Origin: a virus | Virus record (IMG/VR): IMGVR_UViG_3300024952_000001 | Span: 1-53,223 of that record | Reading direction: 5' to 3' (one strand) | DNA length: 53,223 nt | Shown: one piece after another, positions 24,649 to 34,057 of the stretch | Layout: every line of letters begins with the position of its first letter | How positions within the stretch are numbered: position 1 is the stretch's first letter | The notes under the pieces: model-generated | The model's database searches: none | What the model was told of the DNA's origin: nothing | What the model saw: the letters and a program-made list of their open reading frames with translations, nothing else | Program-made: the position numbers and the translations under genes

Positions 24649-26401
24649 ACCGCCAAAGGTCATTGTATGTAGGCTTCTTGGCAGGCTGAGGTTTACCCTT
24701 GCCGTCTAGTCCTTCAACCTTTGTAACCTTGCCAGCATCATCCATGCGGAACATGCCAGATTTGTTGTTAATCATAAAGCCACCAACGCCATCAGATGTT
24801 ACTTTAGCGCTCTTGTCATTCATCTGGTCAAAGATAGCTTGCTGTTCTGGCGTTGCGCTCTTGTACCACATTGCTTCACGTACAGAAGTAGGCAATTTGT
24901 CATTGCCAGCGCCAGATTTTACAATATTGGTTTCTTCTCTGGTTTTTTCAGTATTGGCTATGCTGGCCTCGGTTGCTGCGTTGCTTTGGTTAATGTTGGC
25001 ACGCTTGCCTTGAAGGTCAAGTTTAATGCTTTCCGGCAGGCTTTCAAGCTTAATCTTGCCCTCTTGAATATCCTGATCAAGTTTTCTGAGTTGCCCATCC
25101 GTGAGCTTGTCTTTACGTGATTCTTCACGGTTAAGGCGTGCGGTTTCAATCTTGCGTGCAATACCATTAAGCATCATGGTAGGTGAAGCAAGGTTAGATA
25201 AGTCTTGCGTGATTTGATCTTCAATGCTGCCATCCTTCAAGTCATACACTTTCTCAAATGGCTTGCCAGTGCTTGAATCAACACCAGCTAACCTGGCCTT
25301 GCCGTCAGATGTTGGCTCCACTTTCAAATCGGTGTACGGCAATTCATCATTAGAGTGGCCGTTAGCAAGTGCAAGTAGCGCAGGCAACCCACCCTTACGC
25401 GCCTCAACAATCTTCTGCATGTACTCTTCTGACTTCATTTCAGTAGCCTGTTTAATCATTTGGAACGCTTGCGATTGATACTCTGGTTTGCTGTTCTCGC
25501 TGGTTAAGTAGGTCATGGCGCGATCTTGCATGGTTTGCCACATTGGCTTAGCCTGTGTTTGCGTTTTATCAGCTACGGCTAGGCCGCCATTGCTGCCTTT
25601 GGTGAACACCTCGTTACCAGTTGCGGATAAGCCTTGTTGTGCATAAAAGTTGCTGAAACGCTCTTGCTGCTCTGGTGTGGAGTTAGCCATGAAGTGTTTG
25701 GCTTTATCTAAACTAGTCAGGCCTTGTGCCGCAGGGTTCTTTTCGTCAAACGCCACTTTCCCATCTTTAGCTACTAACTGATCTTTTTCATTCCATGCTG
25801 GCGCATCTGCACTTGCATACTTTGATTCATTTGAGAATGATTGATGATATGGTGTTTTGTAAGTATCTGGAAAATGCATCTGTCCATCATTAGCATTAAC
25901 CTGTGTTCCGTTTTGGCCTTGTGATGCTACATCTTTCCAATAGCCGCGCATGTCATAATCTGCTTTTTCTGACGGATCAAACGGCACATTATTGTCTTTA
26001 ACCCATGAATTAAACTTTGATTCATCTTCGGCAGATAGTGATGTAGTGTAGTTTTTATTGTTTGGGTATTTAACATATTGGCTATTACGGCTTTCTGCAT
26101 CATCTCCACTAAATACTTTCGGCAAAGCCATTGTTAAGCCTTCTGCTGCAATATTAGTTTTATTTTTGTATTCAGGCTTAGAGTTTGCCGCAAGCTCCTC
26201 GTTAAGTCGCTTTTCCTTACGCCGCGCTTCTTGCTTCTCTTCAAAGTCTGCACGCGCACGCTCGTTTTCCTCCATACGGATTTTATCTAGCTCATCCTGA
26301 CGCTTTTTATCTTCCTTCTGCTTTTCACCAGCAAGGTAACCGTTACCAAAGCCAGCGGCAAAGCTAACCAAGCCACCTGCACCTCTATTACCTCTAGCCA
26401 T
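24647..26401 (-). CDS. Internal virion / structural protein (584 aa)
   Basis: The N-terminus is Gly-rich (MARGNRGAGGLVSFAAGFGN) and followed by a long charged coiled coil (residues about 25-75, EKQKEDKKRQDELDKIRMEE). The middle is rich in Gln, Asn and Ser. The C-terminal third has another helical region (NRIARKIETARLNREESRK-like) and ends in a basic tail. No family is named with certainty. Its place between the S74-tipped protein and the giant internal protein, with a one-base overlap upstream, suggests an ejected or internal core protein of a podovirus. Confidence 0.75.
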   Translation of the reverse strand: MARGNRGAGGLVSFAAGFGNGYLAGEKQKEDKKRQDELDKIRMEENERARADFEEKQEARRKEKRLNEELAANSKPEYKNKTNIAAEGLTMALPKVFSGDDAESRNSQYVKYPNNKNYTTSLSAEDESKFNSWVKDNNVPFDPSEKADYDMRGYWKDVASQGQNGTQVNANDGQMHFPDTYKTPYHQSFSNESKYASADAPAWNEKDQLVAKDGKVAFDEKNPAAQGLTSLDKAKHFMANSTPEQQERFSNFYAQQGLSATGNEVFTKGSNGGLAVADKTQTQAKPMWQTMQDRAMTYLTSENSKPEYQSQAFQMIKQATEMKSEEYMQKIVEARKGGLPALLALANGHSNDELPYTDLKVEPTSDGKARLAGVDSSTGKPFEKVYDLKDGSIEDQITQDLSNLASPTMMLNGIARKIETARLNREESRKDKLTDGQLRKLDQDIQEGKIKLESLPESIKLDLQGKRANINQSNAATEASIANTEKTREETNIVKSGAGNDKLPTSVREAMWYKSATPEQQAIFDQMNDKSAKVTSDGVGGFMINNKSGMFRMDDAGKVTKVEGLDGKGKPQPAKKPTYNDLWR

Positions 26402-28191
26402 TATTTACTGTCCTTTGCTAATTTATCCACTTTTTTAGCCAATGCTTTAGTCGCGGCCATTGTTACGCCTACTGCTGAAATTAAATCTACCATCTTGCCA
26501 TCAGACACTTGCTTGCCTAGGTTTTTGTGTAGATCCTGCGCCATTGCTCCGATGTGCTCTTTATTGTCAATATCCTTGAATTCTGCATCAGTTACCTTGT
26601 TAGGATCATATTTCCATTTAGAGATACCTGTTTTTTTGATACCTTCAAGCGCCTCATCTTCATTGATAGGTTTAATATCTTTTTTCATGCGCTTGTCAGA
26701 GTATTTGGCAAGCGCAGCTCCACCAACCTGCCCTAGCGCACCCCAAACTGCATCACCGCTGCCGCTGTTCGCATAGCCAGTTTGTGCGCCGACCATGCTA
26801 CTTAGGCCGCTTACTGCGGTTTGTTGGCCTTGCATAATTAAGCCGTTTGCTTGGTTGATCCCCTGCATGTATTGGTTGCTAGTCTGGTTTTGGTTGTTAA
26901 CTGCTGAATTACCTGCATTAGTGGCAAGGCTATATGAGCCTTGTGATGCCGCTGGCAAGTTACGGTACAAGCCTGCAACGTCCTGTTTCTTAGCTGTAGC
27001 AATCGCACTATCTTGAATTTTATAGTTACGATCAGCGGTCATGCCTTTTAGCTCTTCACTTACTTGGCCCACACCACGGCCATACATAGTTTGTGTTGCT
27101 GCCTTGCGCGTTTGATTTGCAGCCCCTGCCTGCGCCCCTGCCTGCTGTACTGCTTGTGCATTAGCATTAGTTAGCAACTTGTTAGGCGAGAATCCGTAAC
27201 GAATGCCTTGGCGAATTGCTGAGTTAACGGCATTGGTATAACCTGCGCGAGAATCTGCAACGGCCTGCCCTGCTTCGGCTTCAATGTCATCTGCATAGCG
27301 GTTATAAACCTGCGTATCTGTTTCACCAATACGCCCAGCAAGCTCATTATTCTTGTTAAGTATCTTATCGCGGCCAGCCTGATCTAGTGCGTCCATGCGA
27401 GCTTTGGCCTGCATTGCAAGCTTGGTCGTTAGCGCGTTAGTTTCAGGGGTATCATAAACGCTAGAAACTTCTGCAGCAGGCGTTGTATATTCAAAACTCT
27501 GAGTGCCTTGCTTAAGTTCTGGGCTAGTTTTTACCCATTGATTATTTTCATTAAGAACGTAGTAAGCGTTTTTATCTACAGCATCCCCAAAACTAACAGG
27601 CTGTGCGACCAGTGAATCTATGGTAGCCATGCCCCTTGTGTCTGGCATTGCGGTACCACTTCCGTAAAGTTTTGCACCGGATGGTAGGTCTGAACCTTTC
27701 TTTGCACCATCAGGGATGGCAAAAGATGATGTAGGAATTTCAAAAGACTTTGTTACAGCAGATGCAGCAGCTTTTTCTTGCGCCGCTGTTTTTTGAGTTG
27801 CCGTTTCAGAGGTTCTTAGCGCCTCAATTTGCTCTACCTCTTCCGGAGTAAAGCCCATCGCTTCATAGTAAAGTTGCTGCTCAACAGGTCTAGCGTATTG
27901 CTTCATGTAGTTGAAGTAATCATCGCCTTGCTCTTTGGTCATGTTCATTAAGCCAAGTTGCGCATTGACAACCGGCGTAGTGACAGACATATTCTGATCG
28001 TACTGGCGCTTGTTTTCAGCTAACTGAGCATCGCCTAGTTGCTTACCTAACACCGCTGCTTTATCGGCAGCTGCGGCTAATGCCGTAAAGTCCGGGGCAT
28101 CACCGCCACCCTTGCCGCCATCACCATAAAAGGTGAAAAAATCCGTCACCAAAAGGTGAGGACATAAAAATAATTTGAGCAAGCTAAACAT
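26401..28191 (-). CDS. Tail/internal protein with C-terminal S74 self-cleaving chaperone
   Basis: A 596-residue protein. The last about 100 residues (from SDKRMKKDIKPI near residue 493 to the end) match the intramolecular chaperone of endosialidases and other S74 proteins, which helps trimers fold and then cuts itself off. The serine of the SDKR motif is the expected cleavage residue. The Gly-rich start (YGDGGKGGGDAPDF) follows a hydrophobic leader. The middle is Ala/Gln-rich and helical. ATG 28191 has AAGGGG six bases upstream. It may be a tail spike-associated or internal protein. Confidence 0.82.
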   Translation of the reverse strand: MFSLLKLFLCPHLLVTDFFTFYGDGGKGGGDAPDFTALAAAADKAAVLGKQLGDAQLAENKRQYDQNMSVTTPVVNAQLGLMNMTKEQGDDYFNYMKQYARPVEQQLYYEAMGFTPEEVEQIEALRTSETATQKTAAQEKAAASAVTKSFEIPTSSFAIPDGAKKGSDLPSGAKLYGSGTAMPDTRGMATIDSLVAQPVSFGDAVDKNAYYVLNENNQWVKTSPELKQGTQSFEYTTPAAEVSSVYDTPETNALTTKLAMQAKARMDALDQAGRDKILNKNNELAGRIGETDTQVYNRYADDIEAEAGQAVADSRAGYTNAVNSAIRQGIRYGFSPNKLLTNANAQAVQQAGAQAGAANQTRKAATQTMYGRGVGQVSEELKGMTADRNYKIQDSAIATAKKQDVAGLYRNLPAASQGSYSLATNAGNSAVNNQNQTSNQYMQGINQANGLIMQGQQTAVSGLSSMVGAQTGYANSGSGDAVWGALGQVGGAALAKYSDKRMKKDIKPINEDEALEGIKKTGISKWKYDPNKVTDAEFKDIDNKEHIGAMAQDLHKNLGKQVSDGKMVDLISAVGVTMAATKALAKKVDKLAKDSK

Positions 28192-28193
28192 TA

Positions 28194-28622
28194 CTACCCC
28201 TTAATCCATCTGCATTCATCACGATGCATTGTCAAAACAACTAGGTCACCATCAGATGCACCGTCTTTAATGCGTGTTGATTCTGTAAAGCCAATATGCT
28301 TAGTAAATTCTATTGAGCGCTGATTGCTTGAAGCTACGACATTGATAATTACCTTGCACTTAGCAACCTTGAAAACATACTCAAAACAAAACTTGAGTAA
28401 CTTTCTACTGCACCAATTCACGGCCTCGCCTGCGCAGTGCATTGAGCATCTAACCTCTGGGCTAAATGCATCAAACGCCACGCCTGCAATTAAATTGCCG
28501 TGCTCATCTTCTACACCAACGGCGTTATAAGTGTTGGCAGGAGCGAAGGGGGACGCTCTGCCTACACGTTTATAAAGCCATTGGTTAACACGCTCTTTAT
28601 CATCAGTTACTAAGCGCCTCAT
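28194..28622 (-). CDS. GNAT-family N-acetyltransferase
   Basis: A 142-residue protein with the GNAT pattern: a beta strand AVGVEDEHGNLIAGVAFDAF, an acetyl-CoA-binding region, VIINVVASSNQRSIEFTKHI (motif B, with the N and S that often contact CoA), and GFTESTRIKDG. Acetyltransferases of this size are found inside tail modules of other podophages. The substrate is unknown; it may modify a virion protein or a host protein. Overlaps the next gene upstream by four bases. Confidence 0.85.
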   Translation of the reverse strand: MRRLVTDDKERVNQWLYKRVGRASPFAPANTYNAVGVEDEHGNLIAGVAFDAFSPEVRCSMHCAGEAVNWCSRKLLKFCFEYVFKVAKCKVIINVVASSNQRSIEFTKHIGFTESTRIKDGASDGDLVVLTMHRDECRWIKG

Positions 28623-28804
28623 TGCAGCCTTTCAATAATTTCATTGATTTTGGCTATTACATCACTACTACTTGCATCTGCATTTAGTGGTTTAATCGGC
28701 TCACCACGCCTACCCATAATGATCTCTAAGCATTCTTTGACAGGCTTGTTAAACCTCTCATTGGCACTGTCTTTTGGTAATGATGGAATGGCAGGCTTAC
28801 GCAT
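28619..28804 (-). CDS. Hypothetical small protein (61 aa)
   Basis: A proline-rich N-terminus (MRKPAIPSLPKDSANERFNK) and a short C-terminal helix (SSSDVIAKINEIIERLQ). It overlaps the genes on both sides, so it belongs to the tail operon. It may be a small accessory of the large protein encoded just upstream. No family is recognised. Confidence 0.7.
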   Translation of the reverse strand: MRKPAIPSLPKDSANERFNKPVKECLEIIMGRRGEPIKPLNADASSSDVIAKINEIIERLQ

Positions 28805-30827
28805 TTCTTAATGCATCCATGCTATCGGCTATGCGTATTTCTTTAACTTTGCACTGGCTAAACACCTCTACTGAAAATACATCTGACTTGTAACCGTCTG
28901 GCAACCGGAAAGCTTTGTTGTTTTCGACTACGCGAGAAATCACAATTTCATCTTGATTCTTACGAAGTACAAACGTCACTCGGTTAGCTGGTGGGTTATC
29001 TGGAACTTTCTGTAACGATGTTGCATGCAGTCCATTTTCATTAAATCCATAGAAGTTAATGCTTCCTTTAATGTTTCCAGTAAGCAATAGTGCCGCATTG
29101 GCCGCTTCTGCTGAGGCAATCGCAGCGTTAATTGAGGCTTGTGTAGCAACGTCAATCGCCGCATCAAATTCAATCTTTGCCGCTGCCATATTTGCTGGAG
29201 TAGGTAATACAAAGTCTTTACTACGCCATGACGCATTTAATGGGTACGTGTCTGCACTATCCCATGCCTTAATGCCATCAACATCAGATATAAAAAGCTC
29301 GCTGGTAGATTCATCTGCATACAGTTCATGCGCCTGCACGTCTGCCGTAACTAATAAGTCACCGTCTAATATCAACATTGCACGTGAATCATCCTCACGC
29401 TGATAGCTAATATACAGTCTGCCGTAAGCCGTGGCACTTACCATTGATGCAGGATTGAGTAGTTGCCATTCGTCTTTAGTGTAAAAGCGATCTGACAGCA
29501 GACTAACGCCAGAAGAGCCGGCATAGACAAGTCCATGAGCCGAAGCATAAACAAGCCCATCGCCGTACTCAATCATGCTACGTTTTGATAAGCATGGATA
29601 AAGTGAATTGATTTTTTCCATACTCATTGAAGTCGGGTCAACACCAGAGGCCATATAGGGGATGCCTTTAGTGCCTACTCCTATTTCACTGCCAAATGTG
29701 CCGATTGCTACAATGTCGCTATCAGTGCTCATCTGGTAACCGATAGGCCATGCGTGCGGTTGATAAGGTTCTGAAAGGCACAGTAGGTTACCAACAAAGG
29801 CAATGACTGAACCAGAGGAGTGAACCTTAAACCCTTTCAATCCTACTGGCGGCTGTTCCCATCCACTTGATATTAGTTCGTCACCAAGAATATTGGCATC
29901 TGATATATTGTCATTGAATGAAGTGCCTACATCATCACTTACTAACTGGACGGTACCGGTCAACCCAGTAGAACGGTAAAGTCGGCGCTTCATTCCTGAT
30001 AGGTTGAGGGGTACTGTTCTTGTCCATGTGTCTGCCGTATCTGTTGCGTTGTTGTAGGCGCCGGTTGGCGTGTTTTTAACGGTAAACTTCATCGTCTTGG
30101 CTGTTAAGTTAGCCTCGGTAAGTGTCCATGTTCCATTAACGTTAGTAGCAGTAGTAACGCCTGCAATCGTAACCTGCTCACCTGCTCGATTAAAATGCTG
30201 CGCTGTAGTGGTGATAGTTACATTTTTGCCACTGTACGAGATTGCGCTTATGTCACCGCTATTGATTGGCAACTCCCCTATACCAGTAATCGCCCAAGTA
30301 TCATCAACCTTACCGGTAACCAAGTCAGATACAGGCGCTGGTGCAGATTCTTCACCAAGGTTTGAAAAGTATGTAAATGTGTAAATGCGAGTAGTTGCGG
30401 CACCAACGCCGCCAGATGGCGCAACACTAACCTTTGCGATTGGTGTAGGGATGCCTAGCGCATATTCAGTTGCAGGGTAGTCATTGTTGCCACTAGATAT
30501 AATCTGAGAGTAAGTCGCAATCTTTGGAATGCCATCACCAGACCAAACAAAGCGCGGCTCAACGTCAGACGATAACGGCACGCGCACCGCATCAACATCA
30601 ATCGGCCATGTTAACCAAGCATTCTGGTCTAAATACCATGCTCTAAATATTGATAGTGCTGGTAGTGACTTATTTGGTTCATTGATAAGCTTTGGCGCAC
30701 GCAATGGCACCATGTTGCCGGATTGCAACTTGATGTTATTAGCTACAACAGAATTACTGTCGCCTATAAGGCGTTCACCGGTGCGCGGAATGATGCCGCC
30801 AAATGGCGATATTCTTAGCATAACCAT
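28797..30827 (-). CDS. Large beta-rich tail protein (676 aa)
   Basis: It begins MLRISPFGGIIPRTGERLIG, continues SNSVVANNIKLQSGNMVPLR, and has many short strands (TRIYTFTYFSNLGEESAPAP). The pattern fits the virion tail-hub or gp10-like propeller proteins of short-tailed phages, where a Gly-rich start and SNxxVANN are common. Residues 180-290 include an inserted Ig-like segment (VTIAGVTTATNVNGTWTLTE). ATG 30827 overlaps the Rz stop (TAATG); a second ATG lies at 30821. Probably part of the tail tube or its plug. Confidence 0.75.
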   Translation of the reverse strand: MVMLRISPFGGIIPRTGERLIGDSNSVVANNIKLQSGNMVPLRAPKLINEPNKSLPALSIFRAWYLDQNAWLTWPIDVDAVRVPLSSDVEPRFVWSGDGIPKIATYSQIISSGNNDYPATEYALGIPTPIAKVSVAPSGGVGAATTRIYTFTYFSNLGEESAPAPVSDLVTGKVDDTWAITGIGELPINSGDISAISYSGKNVTITTTAQHFNRAGEQVTIAGVTTATNVNGTWTLTEANLTAKTMKFTVKNTPTGAYNNATDTADTWTRTVPLNLSGMKRRLYRSTGLTGTVQLVSDDVGTSFNDNISDANILGDELISSGWEQPPVGLKGFKVHSSGSVIAFVGNLLCLSEPYQPHAWPIGYQMSTDSDIVAIGTFGSEIGVGTKGIPYMASGVDPTSMSMEKINSLYPCLSKRSMIEYGDGLVYASAHGLVYAGSSGVSLLSDRFYTKDEWQLLNPASMVSATAYGRLYISYQREDDSRAMLILDGDLLVTADVQAHELYADESTSELFISDVDGIKAWDSADTYPLNASWRSKDFVLPTPANMAAAKIEFDAAIDVATQASINAAIASAEAANAALLLTGNIKGSINFYGFNENGLHATSLQKVPDNPPANRVTFVLRKNQDEIVISRVVENNKAFRLPDGYKSDVFSVEVFSQCKVKEIRIADSMDALRNA

Positions 30828-31411
30828 TACTGGCTGCCCTCACCGCCGCATTTACGATTGCTACACACACCATCAATCCAACCACGCGCCAGGTTGAAGT
30901 CGGCGGTAGTTACTGCGCACGCTTCTTCGACAATTGATAATCGAGTATCGGCTGCGTCAAGCTTTCGCCTGCAGCTGGCAGATTGCTCGGTATCGCTGGT
31001 AGCTTCGCCTGAGGCACTGCGACTACCTGCTTCGAGCAACATGCGGTCAGCATAAGAAGCAAGCCTAAAATCAGCATTGGTTTTGTTAGCATATAAATTA
31101 CTCACTTTCTTTTGAAGTTGCGACCTATCTACATTTAAAGCGGCAATGGTTGATTTGTGCTTATTGACTTCCAGCGCCACTGCCTTTTGCGTATTGGCTT
31201 CTATGATCTGATTCTTTTGTGCTTGTAGCTCGGCCTCTTGCTTTACCAGAGCAATGTATTCTTTGAAGTCTTGCTTCTCCTGCTCAAACGAGCTTTTGTA
31301 GTGCCAGATAGCTACCAGCATGAGCACCACCAGCACAATGCGCCAGTGCGTGATTAGTAACTGGGATAGGGATTTAAACTTACCTAGTAACCACAAGCCA
31401 AAAGTAATCAT
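30827..31411 (-). CDS. Rz: Rz-like inner-membrane spanin
   Basis: A 194-residue protein with one N-terminal membrane helix (residues 22-42, WRIVLVVLMLVAIWHY) followed by a long periplasmic coiled coil (FEQEKQDFKEYIALVKQEAE). This is the i-spanin plan: with Rz1 it bridges inner and outer membranes and fuses them at the end of lysis. The o-spanin gene is embedded inside it in another frame. Its start overlaps the endolysin stop. Confidence 0.88.
   Translation of the reverse strand: MITFGLWLLGKFKSLSQLLITHWRIVLVVLMLVAIWHYKSSFEQEKQDFKEYIALVKQEAELQAQKNQIIEANTQKAVALEVNKHKSTIAALNVDRSQLQKKVSNLYANKTNADFRLASYADRMLLEAGSRSASGEATSDTEQSASCRRKLDAADTRLSIVEEACAVTTADFNLARGWIDGVCSNRKCGGEGSQ
30910..31092 (-). 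CDS. Rz1: Rz1-like outer-membrane spanin, embedded in Rz
   Basis: A 60-residue lipoprotein wholly inside the Rz gene in a different frame. The signal MLTKPMLILGLLLMLTACC has lipobox LTAC with Cys18. The mature part is proline-rich (VAVPQAKLPAIPSNLPAAGE), the mark of Rz1 proteins. Embedded Rz1 genes are known from lambda, so the overlap is real and not a shadow frame. Confidence 0.88.
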   Translation of the reverse strand: MLTKPMLILGLLLMLTACCSKQVVAVPQAKLPAIPSNLPAAGESLTQPILDYQLSKKRAQ

Positions 31412-31875
31412 TAATCTAACTCCACAAATTCCAACGGATCTAATCTGTTAGCCGTACCTAATCCACACACTTGCTTGGTGCGTATCTCAAAATGCAAGTG
31501 GCCGCCTTTAGCAATAGTTTCCATACCAGCGGCATTGCCGGTGCTGCCAGTTTTGCCAATCCAGCCGCCTGCATTAATCTTGTCGCCTACTTTTACCGCG
31601 ACTAGGCTTAGGTGCGCATAGAATGCATATAGTGGTTTGCCTTCGTGCTCAAATTGAAGCGTGACTGTGTAGCCGTAGCCGTCATGCCCCATGTTTACGC
31701 CAACGATAGTGCCGTCAGCAACCGCAAGTACCATATCGCCCTTGTTGGCTTGTAAATCAATACCCTGGTGCGCACGCTTTGAGCCGTCCGCATTTCTACG
31801 CACTAGCCCAAACTTAGCGCTATTCACACTAGCCAAGCCTGCTGTGCGTAACTTACAAATCTTTAGTGGTTTCAT
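31411..31875 (-). CDS. M23 (LytM-type) endolysin
   Basis: A 154-residue zinc endopeptidase expected to cut cell-wall peptide bridges. The zinc and catalytic residues are visible: His36 and Asp40 (HQGID), His88 (YAHLS) and His126-x-His128 (HLHFE). There is no signal peptide, so it needs the holin for export. It overlaps the genes on both sides by one base within the lysis cassette. M23 endolysins are less common in phages than lysozymes or amidases. Confidence 0.92.
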   Translation of the reverse strand: MKPLKICKLRTAGLASVNSAKFGLVRRNADGSKRAHQGIDLQANKGDMVLAVADGTIVGVNMGHDGYGYTVTLQFEHEGKPLYAFYAHLSLVAVKVGDKINAGGWIGKTGSTGNAAGMETIAKGGHLHFEIRTKQVCGLGTANRLDPLEFVELD

Positions 31876-32102
31876 TACGCCCTACTTTCTGAATAAACCT
31901 TAAATACAAAACCTTGCAATACTGAGATAGGCGCTGTCACCGCTGCTATAATCAAAGCTACATCCGCACCGGTCTTTTCTGTTGCTGTTGCAAATATTGC
32001 AGCCCATGCGAATGCTTCCCAAGTCATCCAGACGGTCACATAAAGAACAAATGAGCGAACTGAAATAAAGTTCTTTGCATCTGCCCACCTGATGAATTTC
32101 AC
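31875..32102 (-). CDS. Holin-like membrane protein (75 aa)
   Basis: Two likely membrane helices (residues about 16-38, FVLYVTVWMTWEAFAWAAIF, and 45-65, GADVALIIAAVTAPISVLQG) with a charged N-terminus. Size, topology and position directly before the endolysin fit a class II-type holin that would release the endolysin. It overlaps the endolysin by one base. No sequence family is recognised, so the call rests on context. Confidence 0.72.
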   Translation of the reverse strand: MKFIRWADAKNFISVRSFVLYVTVWMTWEAFAWAAIFATATEKTGADVALIIAAVTAPISVLQGFVFKVYSESRA

Positions 32103-32353
32103 TTGTCAGCCTTTCCATCAAGCTTTGCTTCTATCTTGTCTAGCTTTGCAAATAGCGCAGAACCTAGCTTGTCCATATCGTCACGCTTAACGTAAGTACC
32201 AGCTACTAGCACTTCAATATGCTGCACCTTGTCAGCAAGTAATGAGTCCTGTTTTCTCAACTCATCAATAGATGACTTCAAGTTATTCAAAACCCACCCC
32301 CCTAAAGCACCAACTAAGCCAATAGATATGTTGATAATTGTCTGCGCTTCCAT
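32099..32353 (-). CDS. Small membrane-anchored coiled-coil protein (84 aa)
   Basis: The N-terminal helix (TIINISIGLVGALGGWVLNN) is hydrophobic, followed by a coiled coil (LRKQDSLLADKVQHIEVLVA, KLDKIEAKLDGK). The plan resembles XhlA/DUF-type lysis accessories that work with a holin. It overlaps the holin-like gene by four bases. A role in lysis timing or anchoring is inference. Confidence 0.65.
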   Translation of the reverse strand: MEAQTIINISIGLVGALGGWVLNNLKSSIDELRKQDSLLADKVQHIEVLVAGTYVKRDDMDKLGSALFAKLDKIEAKLDGKADK

Positions 32354-32371
32354 CTACAACCTTTCTTATTT

Positions 32372-32815
32372 TTATTTAACTCTTATCTTTTCAAAATTCA
32401 GCATTAGCAACTGCTGGGGTGTAATCCGGTGATAAAACTTACTATCAAACGGCCGCTGCCCTCCTGCCGCTAAAATACTTGCAACCAATTCAGCGCATGA
32501 CCACTTATCATCTTCTTGCCAGTTACGTTTTAGCCCAATGCCAATCACACCCAACCAATCGTATTGCTTGCCTAGCTGACCAATTGCAAAGGCCTCACTA
32601 GCTGCAATATCACTTACCGGCACATGCATCACGACTGCCTTAGAAGATATAGCCAAACGCTCATTCACTTTATTCAGTACAACGCCATCCCCTGCGATTG
32701 CACCGATAAGCTGCGTGTTATCAAGAATCAAATCAACATGGCTATACTCAGACCAAGTAACAAAACGGATAAGCCAAGAGCCTATGTGATGCCTGCGGCT
32801 GAATAAGAGCTTCAT
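32372..32815 (-). CDS. NlpC/P60-superfamily peptidase, YiiX/C92-like
   Basis: A 147-residue protein of the permuted papain-like type. His26 lies in YSHVDLIL and Cys107 in WSCAELVA; together they form the expected catalytic pair, in the His-before-Cys order of permuted enzymes. YDWLGVIG between them is also typical. These enzymes cleave cell-wall peptides or amide/ester bonds. The place between fibre and lysis genes suggests either a tail-borne wall hydrolase or a lysis factor. Confidence 0.78.
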   Translation of the reverse strand: MKLLFSRRHHIGSWLIRFVTWSEYSHVDLILDNTQLIGAIAGDGVVLNKVNERLAISSKAVVMHVPVSDIAASEAFAIGQLGKQYDWLGVIGIGLKRNWQEDDKWSCAELVASILAAGGQRPFDSKFYHRITPQQLLMLNFEKIRVK

Positions 32816-32819
32816 GGCT

Positions 32820-33335
32820 TTACCAAGTAATTGCCGCTACTTGCTCGGCGGTAGTTGCAGAGGCGAGCTGAGATTTCAAAGATTGGCTTTTTGTAAAGTT
32901 AGCCTGCCCCTGAGCAATCATGCTGTCGTAAAACGCATTCCAAGTTGCAACGTCTTGAATTGGTAGTATGCTGTTATCGACGGCTTTCCATCCACCTACC
33001 CAATTTGGTGGCAACGCTTGTCTTGTCGCAACATGACCATTTATCGCATCAATGTCGCTTCTGCTTAACTGATCGCACGCGAAGAATTTACCAAGGTGCG
33101 AGAATGTTGTTTGATTAGCTGCTAATCTCTCTTTGTTGATTTCATCATTCTTATCAGCTTTAAGATCAGCTAAACTCTTACTTTGCGGCTGAACATTAAC
33201 CACGGTAATGCCATAGCCCAACAAATCAGATTCAGGCATCGCAGATAACCAGCCAATAGGGTAAGACGCGCCTAGCTCGTCCTTGAACCCTGTCTTATCC
33301 GAAATTTCCACTCCGTTTAGAAAAAATCTTTTCAT
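32820..33335 (-). CDS. DUF4376-like tail fibre accessory (171 aa)
   Basis: The C-terminal half (LADLKADKNDEINKERLAAN, followed by FACDQLSRSDIDAINGHVAT) matches the DUF4376 pattern, commonly found in tail-fibre-linked or fibre-assembly proteins. The N-terminal half (FFLNGVEISDKTGFKDELGA) resembles a short fibre-assembly module. It overlaps the glycine-rich tip gene by one base, so a chaperone or fibre-tip partner role is likely. Confidence 0.75.
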   Translation of the reverse strand: MKRFFLNGVEISDKTGFKDELGASYPIGWLSAMPESDLLGYGITVVNVQPQSKSLADLKADKNDEINKERLAANQTTFSHLGKFFACDQLSRSDIDAINGHVATRQALPPNWVGGWKAVDNSILPIQDVATWNAFYDSMIAQGQANFTKSQSLKSQLASATTAEQVAAITW

Positions 33336-34057
33336 TAAATTACCGCTCCGTTTCTAGTCCCTGTGTTCAACCAAGTAACAAAAGAGTTTCCTGAGATATA
33401 TGCACCGCGCGCACCACCAGCTCCACCAGCGGCACCGCCACAAAATGGGTAAGTAGCCGGACAGCCAATAGGCTCTGTGGAAGTAGCACCACTACCAGCA
33501 GAGCCATTTGAACCATTAACACCAGTAGTACCGCCAGATGCACCAGCAGCACCATTTGCTGTTACGCTGCAAAAGTAGGTATTAGATGTTGTGCCTCCGT
33601 AGGAGCTGCAATAGGAAGCGCCTCCACTCCCAAGTGGTTTATAGGAAGCCCCATTACCGCCATTACCTCCACTACCAGCGTTGATTGTTCCTTGGTTGTC
33701 AATTGTCACTGCGCTAGATGCTAAGAAAGCGTTACCACCATTACCACCAACTCCACTATTGGAGGCTCCACCAGCACCGCCTTTGCCAAGTATTGAACCG
33801 TAATTAATTACCTTAACAATTGAGCCTGTTGGGAACGTAGAACCTGTTTGAAGCGCTGGTGTAGATGTTGAGGTGGATGTAACGGAAATGCCAGAATTGA
33901 TGGTCAGAGTTAAATTGACTGGCGATACACCATCCCATCCAGCAGCTACCGCAAGTGTTCTTATATTAAGATCGGATGCATTTGCTGAAACCACAAGATT
34001 GAGTGTCAGCATCCCTCCAGTAACAAGTTGTGCTATTAAGCCAGCAGGAATTGTCAT
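33335..34057 (-). CDS. Glycine-rich tail tip / receptor-binding protein (240 aa)
   Basis: The N-terminal 90 residues are beta-rich (GGMLTLNLVVSANASDLNIR). The rest is rich in Gly and Asn with several GGxGG blocks (SILGKGGAGGASNSGVGG, GSGGNGGNGASY, GGAAGGAGGARGAY). Such blocks form layered polyglycine helices in gp38-type adhesins of T-even-like phages. It is therefore a good receptor-recognition candidate. Cysteines lie only in the variable loops. It overlaps the long fibre gene upstream by one base. Confidence 0.75.
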   Translation of the reverse strand: MTIPAGLIAQLVTGGMLTLNLVVSANASDLNIRTLAVAAGWDGVSPVNLTLTINSGISVTSTSTSTPALQTGSTFPTGSIVKVINYGSILGKGGAGGASNSGVGGNGGNAFLASSAVTIDNQGTINAGSGGNGGNGASYKPLGSGGASYCSSYGGTTSNTYFCSVTANGAAGASGGTTGVNGSNGSAGSGATSTEPIGCPATYPFCGGAAGGAGGARGAYISGNSFVTWLNTGTRNGAVI